The notes under the pieces: model-generated
What the model was told of the DNA's origin: nothing
Seen by the model: the letters and a program-made list of their open reading frames with translations, nothing else
The model's database searches: none
Part shown: positions 1-12,216 of the stretch, one piece after another
Numbering within the stretch: the first letter of the stretch is position 1
How the letters are laid out: every line of letters begins with the position of its first letter
DNA from: Ophiura sarsii
Lineage: Eukaryota; Echinodermata; Ophiuroidea; Amphilepidida; Ophiuridae
Length of the DNA: 64,000 bases
Direction: 5' to 3'
NCBI GenBank assembly: GCA_035610835.1
Contig: CM069447.1
Coordinates: forward strand, 39,220,057 to 39,284,056
Translations under genes and position numbers: made by a program

Positions 1-88
1 TGTTCATGTAGTACATTTACTGTGCGATTTTTTTGGACTGTGCGATTTTTTTTGGACTGTGCGAAAAAAAATCCTAGCTACGCCACTG
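1..88. mobile_element. Right end of a hAT-type element, left end outside window
   Basis: The segment ends in AATCCTAGCTACGCCACTG, whose reverse complement CAGTGGCGTAGCTAGG is a common hAT-type terminus. Before it the phrase GGACTGTGCG preceded by a T run occurs in about three tandem units of 17-18 bp. The 8 bases after the end (89-96) would be the target duplication, but the other end is not in the window, so the family call is inference. Confidence 0.4.
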
Positions 89-277
89 CGTATGACCTAT
101 GTGACCTTCAGATAAATCCTTAAATTCGGTAATTGGAGCAATAGAAACCTCCAGTGATCTATTCTAGACATTTGACCAGGAAATCATGATTGATTTTCAG
201 AACTCTCATCTAACTTCATAAATTAAGAATACTTGCCTGCGACATTATTTTCGAAAATAATATCATAAAGCGTGATC
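89..277. other. Unassigned AT-rich DNA
   Basis: No open frame, repeat or motif that I can support. Confidence 0.4.
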
Positions 278-384
278 ATTAAAGTTCATATTTTTGTTGA
301 ACAAATCCAAGAATTGAACTCACAATTATAGTCTAATTGTGAGTACATATTTTTGGATTTGTTCAACAAAATCTAAACTTTAAT
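278..384. repeat. Imperfect palindrome, about 107 bp
   Basis: The two halves are inverted copies: the left arm reads ATTAAAGTT...TTGTTGAACAAATCCAAGAA and the right arm returns TTTTTGGATTTGTTCAACAA...AACTTTAAT, with CACAATTA/TAATTGTG near the centre. Length and symmetry fit a small MITE or a cruciform-prone sequence. No target duplication is clear beyond the TA-rich ends. Confidence 0.6.
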
Positions 385-410
385 GTATATCAACAATCCT
401 GATGAACTTA

Positions 411-908
411 GGGAGCAGTTCCATTTGTACGCGATAAAAATTGCGAGAATGTTCCGGGCCCCGATGAGTTTTTTATCAGGCCCCGATGAGATTTTTATCG
501 CGTACAGTTTCGAGGAGCAAAGGATTATTTATCGAGAAGCGTATTACCGCTTGTTTAAATATAACGAAAGATAAGTGGTCGGTATGTAAATAGAGCTTCG
601 GGTTATTTATTCTAGTTGTAAGGTACAAATTCAGCATTTCATGTTTTTAGAGATAATTTTATTGATTATAGATGTTTAACGTAAATTGTATTATCCTCGT
701 GTATTTGCTAAACAATGTCCCGCTCTATTTGCTTTTGCTAAACATACCCCAGGGTATGGCAGAGGCCTCATATCGGGCCCAGATGTCTATTTTATCGGGG
801 CCTGATGACTATTTTATCGCATATCAACTTGAAAAACATCGGGTCCAAAACATATCAGGCCCCGATACAGTCGCGATAAATTTATCGCGTATAAATGGAA
901 CTGCTCCC
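411..908. mobile_element. PIF/Harbinger-like MITE with TTA target duplication
   Basis: Terminal inverted repeats of about 28 bp begin GGGAGCAGTTCCATTT on the left and return AAATGGAACTGCTCCC on the right. TTA flanks both ends (408-410 and 909-911), the TWA-type 3-bp duplication typical of PIF/Harbinger. Inside, a GGCCCCGAT / ATCGGGGCC motif with TTTTATCGCG neighbours recurs about five times in both orientations. These may be subterminal transposase-binding repeats. There is no transposase frame. Confidence 0.6.
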
Positions 909-1790
909 TTATTCAAAGATAATGCGTGATCGCTTTTGGCTTTCAATTATCGCATTTTTAAAATGATACAATATGAGAGAACTTGCCTTTTGAAAATAAG
1001 TCTACAATCATGGTCACTACTCTTTTATTGTATGCAGCTCAGCAAAACATCTTTTGTTAAAAATTACAACGACGCCGTCATGGAAACCAAAGTGATGACG
1101 TCATCTACAAACAGACACAAAAATCAATATGGTAGCATTTCTGTAAATTAAGTCCAGCTTGGTATGTCTCTCTCCGCTAGCGTGACAAAATGCGAAAAAA
1201 AGTTGCATTAACGATCACTGAAGTGAAAATGATTGAAATTATTTGTAATATGGATGCGTGTTTTCGCGCCCTGGGGAAAAATCAAATAGCGACAATGAAC
1301 AAAAAAACACTCGTCTGCCTGCCTGCAATTGGAAGCGGAATTCAATATCAACATAATTACTCCTGCTATTTTGATGTTTGAATATAGGCAGGGGAATATA
1401 TGATATTAGTGGCTGTTTTATCATAAGTTGCCACTTTGGATAATACACAATAATGGTTTATGCGAGAGACGACACGGACTGAGAAATATTTGGTTTCTGT
1501 TGGTGTTTTATATGATGGAATATTATTACGAGGTTATACCCCGGTTTTTGCTCGCTCGCCAAGTAGTTTTATGATGGTATATGTGAATTATTACGATTGT
1601 GTTGCTGAAACAGGATATCAAACGCCAGAATGTATCACTACGGCAACTCTGGCTTGATGAGAATCAAATCATCTCGACGACGGTAAGTCATGAATTATGT
1701 GTTGGCTGATAAATATTGTGAGTAGCTGTCTTAATTTGGAAATCATAATCAGGCCTAGAGTTTATTGTGTAGTGGTGTATTTCACGTTTA
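909..1790. other. Unassigned region with one CRE-like palindrome
   Basis: Nothing coding is supported. ATGACGTCAT at 1095-1104 is a perfect CREB/ATF palindrome, but it stands alone with no promoter context. Short open frames of 60-70 codons occur on both strands without recognisable domains. Confidence 0.3.
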
Positions 1791-2770
<980 letters not shown>

Positions 2771-4205
2771 AACATAGAGTGGTTATGTACAAGGATTATT
2801 GGCACTAAGTTGGAGTTTTGACATATTTACTGTGAATTCGAAACAATTAAAGCATCACTAGTAACTATTTAACTATTTCCTGACCTTAAAAACTGCAAAC
2901 CACCAGCAACATTGAAGTAAGGTATGCTTGTTCTTATATGATTTCAAAAATATATACCCCATAGCATATCGGGTACTTTCCAATCCTACATATTTGGGGG
3001 AAGGGACAGTCGAAAAAATAATGGTTTAAAGTTGTGAATATCTAAAGATGTTTGTATTTTTCAGGACACTATGTAATTTATCAGTATTTATCAACTTGAC
3101 CATGACTTAAAAGTCATGGTCAAGTTGATAAATACTTATAATTCAATTATGTCAATGGGATGATGCTTTTTAGGTTTGAATACCAATAGAAGTGTTTGCC
3201 AAGGCCGCGCATACAGTAGTCTATTATACATACTATATCGCCATTTCAAGCTTGACCCGAACAATGGCGTTTATAAACATGATCCGTACACAAATACCGC
3301 CCATTCACCTGACATTTATTAGGACTTGGAGCATATTCACATCTAAATCCCGGACCGAGTTTTTGTTTGTTTTTTGTTCACACTATAGTCGCATTTTTGA
3401 CCTGGGTTGATATTTCGCGAATTCATCTCTGAATCCATCATACTAGACAGACCATTTTAAATCGAGATCGGAAGTACAGGTCACCTGGAACAGGTATTCT
3501 CACCAGGTGAGATGCGCAGAATAGGTTCGCAGACAAGAATCCTAATTTTCCATTACCCGGGTAGCTACTATTCGTACCAGATCGGTGGTTTAAGGAGCGA
3601 GTAGTTACATATGGTCTTCATCATTGACATAGCTACATTTCCTGTATGTGGTTCTTTTCTATCCATACAGACTGCATACTAAACACTATTTATACGGGAA
3701 ATAGTACGTCCGACAAATAAACATTTTACGAACTTTTCTCTATGTAAACAATAAACTCTTACACAGATCTAATAAAGAAACCACTATTACATTCGTTACA
3801 TAGTCGCACGTACGTAGAGTCTGGCATTGTTTCGGGTGGTTTGTGAAAGCGATGATTCCGAGTCATAGTCATTTTACTATTGTGCACCGTTGAGTTCAGA
3901 TTATTTTGCACGATTTCATATTATGCTCAGTCATAAGTCTAACAGTGTTTCTACTTCAACTATTGACCATCTATCAGTCATTGTTATCAAAAATAACAAA
4001 TAAAATCAGTTGTTTACTTCCGGTAACCCGTGTCATACAGTTTTTCAGGGCGTTATTTTCTGTTCACGGCGCTTGATTATCAACACGAGCAGATCCAGGT
4101 TTTATCCGGAACTCGGGTTAAATCGACCTAATGTGAACACACACCCTTATTCTCGGTAGCAGATGTATCGCTCGAAGGACCAACAAAATAAATTGTGTAT
4201 TTATG
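2771..4205. other. Unassigned AT-rich region
   Basis: Apart from the hairpin at 3083-3136, a short inverted pair TCACCTGG/CCAGGTGA near 3481-3515 is the only symmetry I noticed. No coding evidence. Confidence 0.3.
3083..3136. repeat. Perfect hairpin with 26-bp arms and 2-nt centre
   Basis: AGTATTTATCAACTTGACCA continues to 3108. The exact reverse complement runs 3111-3136, with only AA between the arms. Such a short-centred perfect palindrome is young or actively conserved. It could be a minimal MITE or a hairpin RNA precursor. No flanking duplication is evident. Confidence 0.8.
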
Positions 4206-4207
4206 TA

Positions 4208-6430
4208 CAGGGTGTCCCTAAGAAAAGGACATGTGTTCATTGTCCTCTTTTATATAATCTAAAAGATAATTTAGTTGTCTTTCAAATGCTGTTTATCTGA
4301 TTGTGTTTACTTTTTCTCATTTTAAAGATATGTTAGATCAACAAAGAGCACTCAAAATCGGAAATGTGCCACTTTTAGAAGAAAAGATACTTTTTGGGGA
4401 ATGTGTCATTGTTATCTTTAAACAATCGTATTTTGATTTGTTGTTTGTATGGGTTTCAGGATAATTAAATAAGCTTTCATATGCAGTTTGTTTTGTCGAA
4501 TTTGCTTGAGTCTATCCAGAGATATGTATGCTTGACCATGAGCAAACAATATCAAAATTGTGCCATTTTTTTGAAAGAAATCAATATTCCGTAAAATTGC
4601 TGTTATCCCTAACGCTTTGAATAATATTTCTTCTTTAAAAACAGCACACGTTGACTTTCTGTGATCAACTTTTCTATTTAATCTTGAACGATTAACTGTT
4701 TTAGTAGCAAATGAGATATCAAAATGTGCCTAACACATTCCTTATAACGTCTATAGTCTATATCCGCTGCATTATAATCAAATGATCAGATTTATTCAAG
4801 ATTATTACCGCTGCCGCTCTGAAAAGTGTAGACATTCTTTTAAAGTGTGTATTTGATTTGAAGTGTTAAGGTGTCTACGAGAGATCGAACTATAATATGA
4901 ATTGCCTCTAGTGTTAATAGTAGCTCTATGATAACAAGAATAGTTTAAAAACACAAACCTTGCTTAGAGGGGTTACATTTCTGATAGAAAATATGGACTA
5001 TTTTGTAAAAATGGTTAATTCCAAGTTTAGTCAAAATTACCTTTTTTTTAAACTCATAACATAATTGACCATGTTTGGCAAAAAGCTCAATTTAAATGAT
5101 ATTCAGGTAACTTTCCTAGTCCTCTTTTAAATTGCACTACAGCATTAATATATCAACTGCTGGTGATGTTTTCTGAAGCAATGTTAGAATGGGTCGAAGG
5201 AATTGTTCTGCCTGAGCGAATAGTATCATACTTTCTTAAAGGGGCAATTATCCTGGAAATCAGGTTTTTTTTGCATCAAAGTAATAAAGTGCTCAACAAA
5301 AGAAAGTCGTACACTTTGTTTAGGTCATTTAAAGTAATTTTCGATTATTTGTTTACCAAAAAAGCTAGATAGACATTTGGATGAATCTTTTAGGCACATT
5401 TTGATACCAAACATAACACCTAACAACAAAGATAAACCATAATTAGCACCATTTATAGAAAATTAGTCACTTTTCAAAAGTCACATTTTCAATACACTAC
5501 GCGGAAGAAAACACCAATTGTTAACAAGCACATAATGCCCTTTATGTTCGGAATCAAATATCCCGCTCACTATGTGTACGCCCAGCGCAGGTAGTGTACA
5601 CGGCTGCTCAGTGTGATCGATTGCCCGCCGGTCAATCCTAGTTAATAACAGTGTCACACACGGGGTGGACCTCGCACCCATTTTCCTCCCGTGTAGTAAT
5701 TGAAAATGTGACTTTTGAAAAGTGACTAGTTTTCGTTAAATGGCGCTAATCATGGTTTATCTTTGTTGCTAGGTGTTATGTTTGGTATCAAAATGTGCCA
5801 AAAAGATTCATCCATATGTCTATCTAGACTGTTTGGTAAAAAAACAATCAAAGGTTACTTTAATTGACCATAACCAAGTGTACGACTTTCTTTTGTTGAG
5901 CACTTTAATTAGACATATACTAACTACCAACTGAAACAGTTAACCAACGTTCGCCGTTTATCATATAAAATGTCATGATTTTCCGTGCTGAATTCGGAAG
6001 TTATGCTAAGTTTTACTCACTGACGTTCGTGGCAAATCTCAACCCGGAAGTGCCGTTATTTGCTTAGTTTGGCATGAAGGCGATGTCGGAATTGTATGAT
6101 ATTTTGGATTTGGGCTATGTTGATGATTATCTTAACGTTATTTGCTCATTAAGAATATCGATACATCTCTCAATGCCCCTTTAAGTAGCCGTGTTGAAGA
6201 TTGGTGTGAGCTTTATCAATTGAAATACGCTGAAAGTGAAAAACTGGTTTCACCGATTTTCTCTATAATGTCATACCATATCGGAGTGAATAAAGATATT
6301 TGATGAAATTAACAGAGTAAGTAAAAACATGTTCTCCATTATATCGCTGGCATTTAGACTTGAACTGCAATGCTGTTTTCACATTGTTATTAATTTACAA
6401 ACAGGGTATAAATCTTAGTGGGACACCCTG
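4208..6430. mobile_element. Tc1/mariner-type element with TA target, carrying a nested MITE
   Basis: Left terminus CAGGGTGTCCC and right terminus GGGACACCCTG are inverted and flanked by TA (4206-4207, 6431-6432). Outside the first 15-20 bases the ends have diverged. Subtracting the nested MITE at 5287-5905, the host element would be about 1.6 kb, a plausible size for a degraded autonomous element. I see no transposase remnant, so this is a relic or non-autonomous copy. Confidence 0.55.
5287..5905. mobile_element. Palindromic Tc1/mariner-like MITE, copy 1
   Basis: Arms of about 200 bp start AAGTGCTCAACAAAAGAAAG and close as the inverse. TA flanks both ends (5285-5286, 5906-5907). The arms include a matched pair AAAAGTCACATTTTCAAT / ATTGAAAATGTGACTTTT near 5478 and 5700. 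The central loop of about 200 bp is GC-richer than the arms. Copy 2 lies at 29310-29698 with the loop in the opposite orientation. Confidence 0.8.
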
Positions 6431-6432
6431 TA

Positions 6433-7519
6433 CAGTGTAGAGATATATTAGCAAACCAGTAAGTATCCTGATATATGATTGGATGTCAGCGTTGGGTGCC
6501 AGCAGTGTACACGTTCTGGCTGAACAGTAAAATCAAAGTATACTTGACGTTTTGGGTTGCCGTATTTCACACTATGCTTAGAGTACCAAATGCAATATAT
6601 CCATGATGTGACCTTGCTAGAAAATAAGTTGATCTCTGCAACGAGCGTAATGAACGTGTACTGTGAGGAAGTCAGTATAATAATACATAATTGCTCACCC
6701 CTAATGGTTGACAATGGTGCCACAAGTAGTTTCACGAGTACGTCACATAAGTCTTAGCCAATCAGAAGGCCGAAACTACATGAGCGCAACTTTTAGCCAA
6801 TCAGAAGGCTGAAACTACATGCGGGCTTACCTGGGCGATTGAGAGGAGAATTCGCTCTCTTTTCCTGCGTGCCTGTTTTGGAACGGTACCGTCGGGAAAA
6901 TTGTCACATATCAAATCGACACAATCGTTTGTTATAAGTAAGAAGTTGATAAATAAAACGACAAGGAATCAAATATATAAACCCTAGTTGACCAAAAGTG
7001 GACATCATGTGTTTCAAACGAGTGAAGTTCTTCAAGAAACAGGCGTAATAAATACGCAACGCAAAGCCAAGGTAAATTTAGGCAAGTAAGCTTACTTTAC
7101 GCTACCACAACAAGAATAACAATAATTAAACGCTACGCTAGCATATTCACAACGTTAGCATCGTCACATGTACCAGTACAGGTTTGATTCATTATCTGAA
7201 GTAGTATCATACTCACTTCGCGAGAAAAATAGTGCCCACAATAGGCTACTTATTACCCCACCTTTTAGTCGCTTCACTCTATAATAAGCGCCCTAAAGGC
7301 GTTACTGACACGATATTTTGTGACTGTTACTTCCGCAAAGACGGTAATGTGACGCAGATGGTCACCGATACCTTTGGATATATTTGGCCCTAGAAGCCCG
7401 CGACTGGTTCAAGTAGTTTGCGTAGACCGGAATTTGCTCACTTATCAGTTGATGCAGTATTTTAAACTTATTAGCCCTGACCCGCGGCGTGGTTTTGGGT
7501 GGATAATAACGGATCAAAT
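6433..7519. other. Unassigned region with a duplicated CCAAT block
   Basis: No gene is supported. The only notable structure is the CCAAT pair described separately. A TATATAAA-like stretch near 6974 lies about 200 bp downstream of it, but no transcript can be inferred. Confidence 0.3.
6756..6820 (+). promoter_or_regulatory. Tandem pair of CCAAT-box units, 39-bp period
   Basis: AGCCAATCAGAAGG followed by CTGAAACTACATG-like sequence occurs twice, starting at 6756 and 6795. AGCCAATCAG matches the NF-Y consensus well. Tandem CCAAT boxes occur in many animal promoters, and a TATATAAA-like element is downstream near 6974. No exon is recognisable nearby, so promoter function is inference. Confidence 0.35.
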
Positions 7520-7615
7520 TGGGCTAGGGGAACCACCACCGCCGACGCCGGGAATCAAACCCGGGTCACAAGCATGGCATCGGCGCCATTATGTAAGTGA
7601 ACCAAGGAGACAGCT
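7520..7615 (-). mobile_element. tRNA-derived SINE remnant
   Basis: On the minus strand GGGTTTGATTCC (7551-7562) is close to the pol III B box GGTTCGANTCC. About 30-40 bases upstream, TTGGTTCACTTACAT resembles a degraded A box. It does not fold as a full tRNA, and no 3' tail is clear. Confidence 0.4.
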
Positions 7616-8197
7616 ACGAAAATCATAGATTTTCGTCTGCATTAGATAGCCCGCCTGAGCTCGCTAGGAGAAGCGCAACCAGCACCTTACAGTAATAGAT
7701 TAGTATGTGTTGTTACTCAGTGCCGTCAGGGTTAAAGGGTTAATTTCGTATTATGGATACTTTCAATGTTGGGTAATGCACTGAAATAGTTATTATGCTG
7801 CATGTAGACGAGATCTATCTCTCAAATTCATAAGTATTTGTCGGTTTGCATAGCCCCTAGAATATAAATTTTCCCTTGAGATTTTTTTTTCAAGGCAAAT
7901 TGTGTACATCGTCGTCTAAGTTATTATCATGTACTATAATCAAGTTTCCATGGGTCGGGATAATATTCAATAATTTAATATCAAAGTGATGCCATGTGCT
8001 CACGATAGCAACCGACACCATTAAAACCTGTATGTTTTAACGATTAAAAAGACAAATACATAAATACTTTCTGAACAATTGGGCCAACAAAGCCTTACAG
8101 ACCCCGTCTAATTCCACTTTTAAAAAAAAAATCGTTAATGGTACAAGTATAAAAAAATGCTAAGATTCTTACTTGGTTTAGGTGTTTTTTTTAGAAG

Positions 8198-8660
8198 CAT
8201 CTTTCATACAAGATGGCTGCAAACAAGCCATTTTATTATAGTTTTGCTCATTGATTGACTCTGTTTCGCTTCTAAACCCGTTTCTTCTGCAACTAGTGAA
8301 TATGATCAGTTCTAGTGTAGACAACCTAGACAATTATGCCAAAATCCAAGATGGCTGCCAACACAGTTTACCTATATATTTTTGCTCATCACTGGACCAT
8401 GTATCGCTACATATACCTACATAATACTTAGTTTACATTTCAAACAGTTTCTAGACCAGTTAAACCTGCCGATTCTGAACTTTTACTGGAGGAACCTAGC
8501 TAGAACATTTTGCTAAAGATACAAGATGGGGCTGCCAAATTTGTTTTCCAATATATATATGCTCATCACAAGACCTTATTTTGCTCTTACTTTCACTACT
8601 GTCTTTGCCGTCTTGCGCTTCTACCTTCATGTAATTTTGACAATGTACGCCACCCGTATA
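8198..8660 (+). repeat. Three diverged tandem units around a YY1-like motif
   Basis: CAAGATGGCTGC at 8209 and 8347, and the variant CAAGATGGGGCTGCC at 8522, each lead into TATATTTTTGCTCATCAC-like sequence 30-45 bases later. The units are 140-175 bp and poorly conserved between these blocks. The motif resembles a YY1 core (AAGATGGC), but the repeat structure is simpler to explain as an old tandem duplication. Confidence 0.45.
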
Positions 8661-9120
8661 TTCCACATCCAGTTTTGCAACCACAGCTAGTGAGATTGGG
8701 TACATCATCTGTTACAATTTAATGCCCTTCCATGAGATATACTGGTTGGAAGTATCGACCCTTTCTTCTTCTTCTCCAAACCATTCTTACCTATGCCAGT
8801 GAAGTAGGAGACAGTACCGTAGCCCGTCAGTGTATGGGCTACGAGAAGAATGGGCATGGATTGATGTTTTCTTGAAGACCTCATTGACAGATTACAGCAC
8901 GATTCCTTTCTGTAGCACGATTCCATGAATTATATTTACCATGTTGTTTGTATGTGCATAGATACAATGGGTAAACATTAAGAGGCATCATCATAATTTG
9001 CCCTTAAATCATGATGAAGGAAGCGTTTAAGATTACTGTGTGAAACATTTAAAATAAGCCAATAAATACATTTTGCTGTAGCTAATTTGTAGTATATTAA
9101 ATGTTTTTTAGCTTATAAAA

Positions 9121-9148
9121 AGGTTGGACTATTTTAATAGTCCAACCT
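9121..9148. repeat. Perfect hairpin, 13-bp arms, 2-nt centre
   Basis: AGGTTGGACTATT is followed after TT by its exact reverse complement AATAGTCCAACCT. It lies in AT-rich DNA with no gene context, so I do not call it a terminator. Confidence 0.7.
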
Positions 9149-9311
9149 ATCTTAAAAACCGATCTTAAAAGATCATTACTTTTTACAATCAAATTAATTA
9201 TGCGCTTTGTTTTTGAAAAATAAAAATAAAGCTAGTATAATTGAGTAATAATTTTACATTCAAGTTTGCATTAATTTCTATCACTAGGATTTCAAAAGAA
9301 ATTGCAAAGGG

Positions 9312-9380
9312 TGTACTTGAGAATCGAACCACCAACCTCGTGATACTGAAGTTGACGCTTTATCAATTGAGCAATTCGTC
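9312..9380 (-). mobile_element. tRNA-like pseudogene or SINE head
   Basis: Read on the minus strand it has TTGCTCAATTGATAAAGCG, close to a tRNA D-arm/A box, then about 25 bases later GGTGGTTCGATTCTC, close to a T-arm/B box. The anticodon and acceptor stems do not pair convincingly, so this is a decayed tRNA-derived sequence rather than a functional tRNA. Confidence 0.45.
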
Positions 9381-9952
9381 TGTCCATGAAATTATTTATA
9401 TAGATAGTAATACAACTTTATAGTATTGAATATCGAATACACTAAATTCATTCGTGCTAATTTCTCTAGATCAGAAGAGGGCGCTCATGCCTTTTTATCT
9501 ATCTTCAGCTAAGTACTAACTATTAGTCAGTATGGGCTTATAGACGATGTTTAACGGTATTTAATAATAAACCCAAGTAATTAAGAAAGCAACTGTCTAG
9601 TGCTATTGAAATCTAAAGCATGGTTTCCTCCTACTATAACGACAATAAGTGCATTGCAAATGTCCATTAGCGAGGATAATTAGCTTAATGAATCAATTAA
9701 CCTTCACAACCGTATAGATAATGGTAGATAATACAAACAAGTAATGTTTAAATGATTGATAAGCAAAGGTTTACGCTACGCAGGAGTTGTTATGCTTGCT
9801 TCTGTTAGACTTATTTGTCTAATGTTAACGTACCCATCAATTAGGTATCAGTTGTTGTTTATTCTGCAGTTGTTGTTTATTCGGTAAGTTTATTGAACTA
9901 TGGAGATGAAATATAAGTTCTCATAATATTGCAGCCCGTTGATTATATGAAG

Positions 9953-10028
9953 CCACCCCTATACCAGAAAACGCAAAAGTGTACACATCCTCCCACCCCT
10001 TGCCAGAAAACGCCAAAGTGTACATCAT
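9953..10028 (+). repeat. Tandem 39-bp duplication
   Basis: Two adjacent units share CCACCCCT, CCAGAAAACGC and AAAGTGTACA. They differ at about five positions. Function unknown. Confidence 0.6.
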
Positions 10029-10603
10029 AGTTCACCTGGTAACGCAAGCAGATATTACGGCCAGGTCAAGTAGGTCTTGTCACCGTGACAAATGCGAAAA
10101 GCGCTTGAAAGTCTGATGTATCATGGATTAGTTAGGACGCCCTCAGAGCCCGATGCGATGATGATTTGCCTCTCATATAAAACAATTGAAGACATGTCTT
10201 GCAATGTCTATAAAGACAGTTACAGGAGTGCATTTCAGAACAGAACTAGCCTGTAAAATGACAGTAACATCATTATTTGAATCAATAATCATACAGATAT
10301 CCAGAAAATATTTTCCTCGGTCAGTGTTCAATTTTTAGTTCGAACGATTGAGTGATGAACAAAAACTGCGTTAGGGAGTTTCGGACCACTCAGGAAGTGT
10401 CAGTCGGGCGGATGATTTGACAAAAACATATTCAAAATTCTCAATTTTTTATTTTTGTTAAATTTTGTCAAACATCATCAATATTTGTCAATGTAAAAAA
10501 ACGTGTTAAATTGTTAATAAATAATAAAAGAACATATAATATGGGAGCGTAGAACCAGGCTTTTCTCCAAATGTTAACGTGGGGTCTTCGCCACAATCTA
10601 GAG

Positions 10604-10894
10604 CAGTGGTTCTCAACCTTTTTTCCCCACGACCCCTTTTGACATTCCTGGTTAGTACCGTGACCCCCAAAACAAAAATTGAAGAAAAAAACCACCAGCC
10701 GGATATCATAAATGAAACTGTTTAGTTTAGATGCGAGCGTAGCGAGCAGGATTTATTTTATATTTGAACGTTTCTTTTGGATTTTTCTAAGCTTTTTCTA
10801 AGCTTTTCTAAGCGAAATGTAACACGGTTCCCCCGAAACTTATATTTATGAGCCCTTCATGACCCCCAAACGACCCCCAGGTTGAGAACCTCTG
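10604..10894. mobile_element. hAT-type MITE with perfect 8-bp target duplication
   Basis: The ends CAGTGGTTCTCAACC and GGTTGAGAACCTCTG are inverted with one mismatch over 15 bp. The 8 bases ATCTAGAG are exactly duplicated at 10596-10603 and 10895-10902. The subterminal GACCCC / GTGACCCCC blocks are typical of the widespread hAT group whose ends read CAGNGGTTCTCAA. The 291-bp interior lacks a transposase, so mobility would depend on an enzyme encoded elsewhere. Confidence 0.92.
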
Positions 10895-10974
10895 ATCTAG
10901 AGTAAAAGTCCCACTGTTGAGCCCAGCGATTTGATGCCACATCTTCACTTATAAAGTAAGCATATCGGTCAGTT

Positions 10975-11100
10975 TGCTTGTCGGTTTTAAAGGGATGTCC
11001 ATTTCAACCCATGCTCAAAGTAAACAACCCTTGCAACTCACTATAAGCGAGAGCAGTAAATTCATGAAAGGAATCGAACCTGTCACATTGTTGATTGAAA
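10975..11100 (-). mobile_element. SINE-like repeat with B box, copy 1
   Basis: On the minus strand an exact GGTTCGATTCC B box (11070-11080) is preceded by AATCAACAATGTGACA and followed downstream by ATGGACATCCCTTT and ACCGACAAGCAAAC. The same succession of blocks recurs at 20560-20660, which marks a dispersed family. No clear A box is left. Confidence 0.45.
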
Positions 11101-11130
11101 GGCCTGGTTAAAAGCATTGCTAGTGATTCG

Positions 11131-11383
11131 AGGATTTCCACGCGGCAGTCTGCAGACGACATTCCAAAATTTCACAAAATGCTTTAAATATATCAATGTA
11201 TTGAATTTCATCACCATGTTTGGAATCACCATGAGAAATGCATTAAAATAAGTACAAACATGTCTAGTATTGGTTCAGTAATTCTTGAGATAGACTTTGA
11301 AAGAGATAGACTTTTGAAAGAGTTACTGAAAAATCTGTTCTGTAGGCTATATTGTAAAACTAATAGCTGCGTTGAAAGTGTAA
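11131..11383. mobile_element. TTAA-family MITE (CACTTTCCACGCGGC ends), copy a
   Basis: It begins TTTCCACGCGGCAGTCTGCAG and ends GCTGCGTTGAAAGTGTAAA, the inverse ends of the family. The internal landmarks TTTGGAATCACCATGAGAAA, TACAAACATG and TTGAGATAGACTTTGAAAG are shared with all other copies. Both TTAA sites have decayed. This copy and its right flank are tandemly repeated at 11667-12216. Confidence 0.8.
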
Positions 11384-11670
11384 ATTATGGCCCTGAATGA
11401 ATTCTTTTTCAAAATGGTAAATCTGCGCGAACACTATCGGGTTGGCATAGTGATTTGGTACGCAAGGCAACCAATAACTACAATATTCATCCTTCATCCT
11501 TCACTATATTAAATGTGTATTTTTGTATTAATAATTCTTAAGTTTTATTTTTAAATTTAATTTCAGCAGCCATTCTGACATTCTGAAAATGTAATAGCAA
11601 TGGTTAGTATTTCGAAAAGCTGTAAGCTTACTCACGTGTATGACAAAATAACAAGCACATTTTGTATTAA

Positions 11671-11917
11671 CACTTTCCACGCGGCAGACAGCTGCAGACG
11701 ACATTACAAACTTTCACAATTTTTTTTATTTTAAAAAAGTCAAAATTATTGAATTTCATTACCATATTATTTGGAATCACCAAGAGAATTGCATTGACAT
11801 AAGTACAAACATGCCTAGTATTGGTTAAGTAATTCTTGAGATAGACTTTGAAAGTTAGGAAGAGTTTCTGAAAAATCTGTTCTGTATAATGGCAAAACTA
11901 ATGCTGTGTGGGAAGTG
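11671..11917. mobile_element. TTAA-family MITE, copy b
   Basis: Flanked by TTAA at 11667-11670 and 11918-11921. The left end CACTTTCCACGCGGC is intact and the right end is a slightly decayed inverse (CTGTGTGGGAAGTG). The TTAA target and TTAACACTTT-type termini resemble piggyBac/Looper-like elements. That class assignment is inference, since no transposase is present. Confidence 0.85.
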
Positions 11918-12216
11918 TTAATTATGGCCCTGAATGAATTTTTTTCAAAATGGTAAATCTGCGCGAACATTATCGGGTTGGCATATGGAGCGATTTGGTA
12001 CACAAGGCAGCCGATAACTACAATATTCATCTTCCATCCTTCACTATTAAATGTATATGTTTGTATTAATAATTCTTAAGTTTTATTTATTTATTCTTAT
12101 TTTTAAATTTAATTTCAGCAGCCATTGTGAAAATGTAATAACAATGGTTAATATTTCGAAAATCTGTGAGCTCACTCACCTCACGTGTGACAAACTACCA
12201 AGCACATTTTGTATTA

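Larger units (their letters stand above)
7616..10595. other. Unassigned region holding small repeats
   Basis: No gene is supported. The interval holds three diverged tandem units around CAAGATGGCTGC, a hairpin at 9121-9148, a tRNA-like remnant at 9312-9380 and a 39-bp duplication at 9953-10028, all listed separately. Confidence 0.3.
11131..12216 (+). repeat. Tandem duplication of a MITE plus its flank (two units of about 540 bp)
   Basis: Unit 1 (11131-11666) and unit 2 (11667-12216) each hold a TTAA-family MITE followed by the same roughly 290-bp flank, recognisable by TTATGGCCCTGAATGAATT, TATCGGGTTGGCATA, TTCTTAAGTTTTATTT and AAGCACATTTTGTATTA. They differ by scattered substitutions and small indels. 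The unit boundary coincides with the MITE terminus. The flank contains a TTTAATTTCAGCAGCC stretch that looks like a splice acceptor, but no exon is supported. Confidence 0.8.

Noticed and set aside
5481..5681. 66-codon frame in a MITE loop as an exon
   Set aside because: It lies in the loop of the palindromic MITE; the loop is repeated and inverted at 29310-29698 with no conserved frame.
4208..6430. Intact mariner transposase
   Set aside because: No frame of adequate length and no catalytic DDE/D context visible between the ends.
9121..9148. Intrinsic transcription terminator
   Set aside because: A bacterial concept without support in this eukaryotic sequence; no upstream gene or matching T-run context.
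9312..9380. Functional tRNA gene
   Set aside because: A- and B-box-like words are present, but the acceptor and anticodon stems do not pair.
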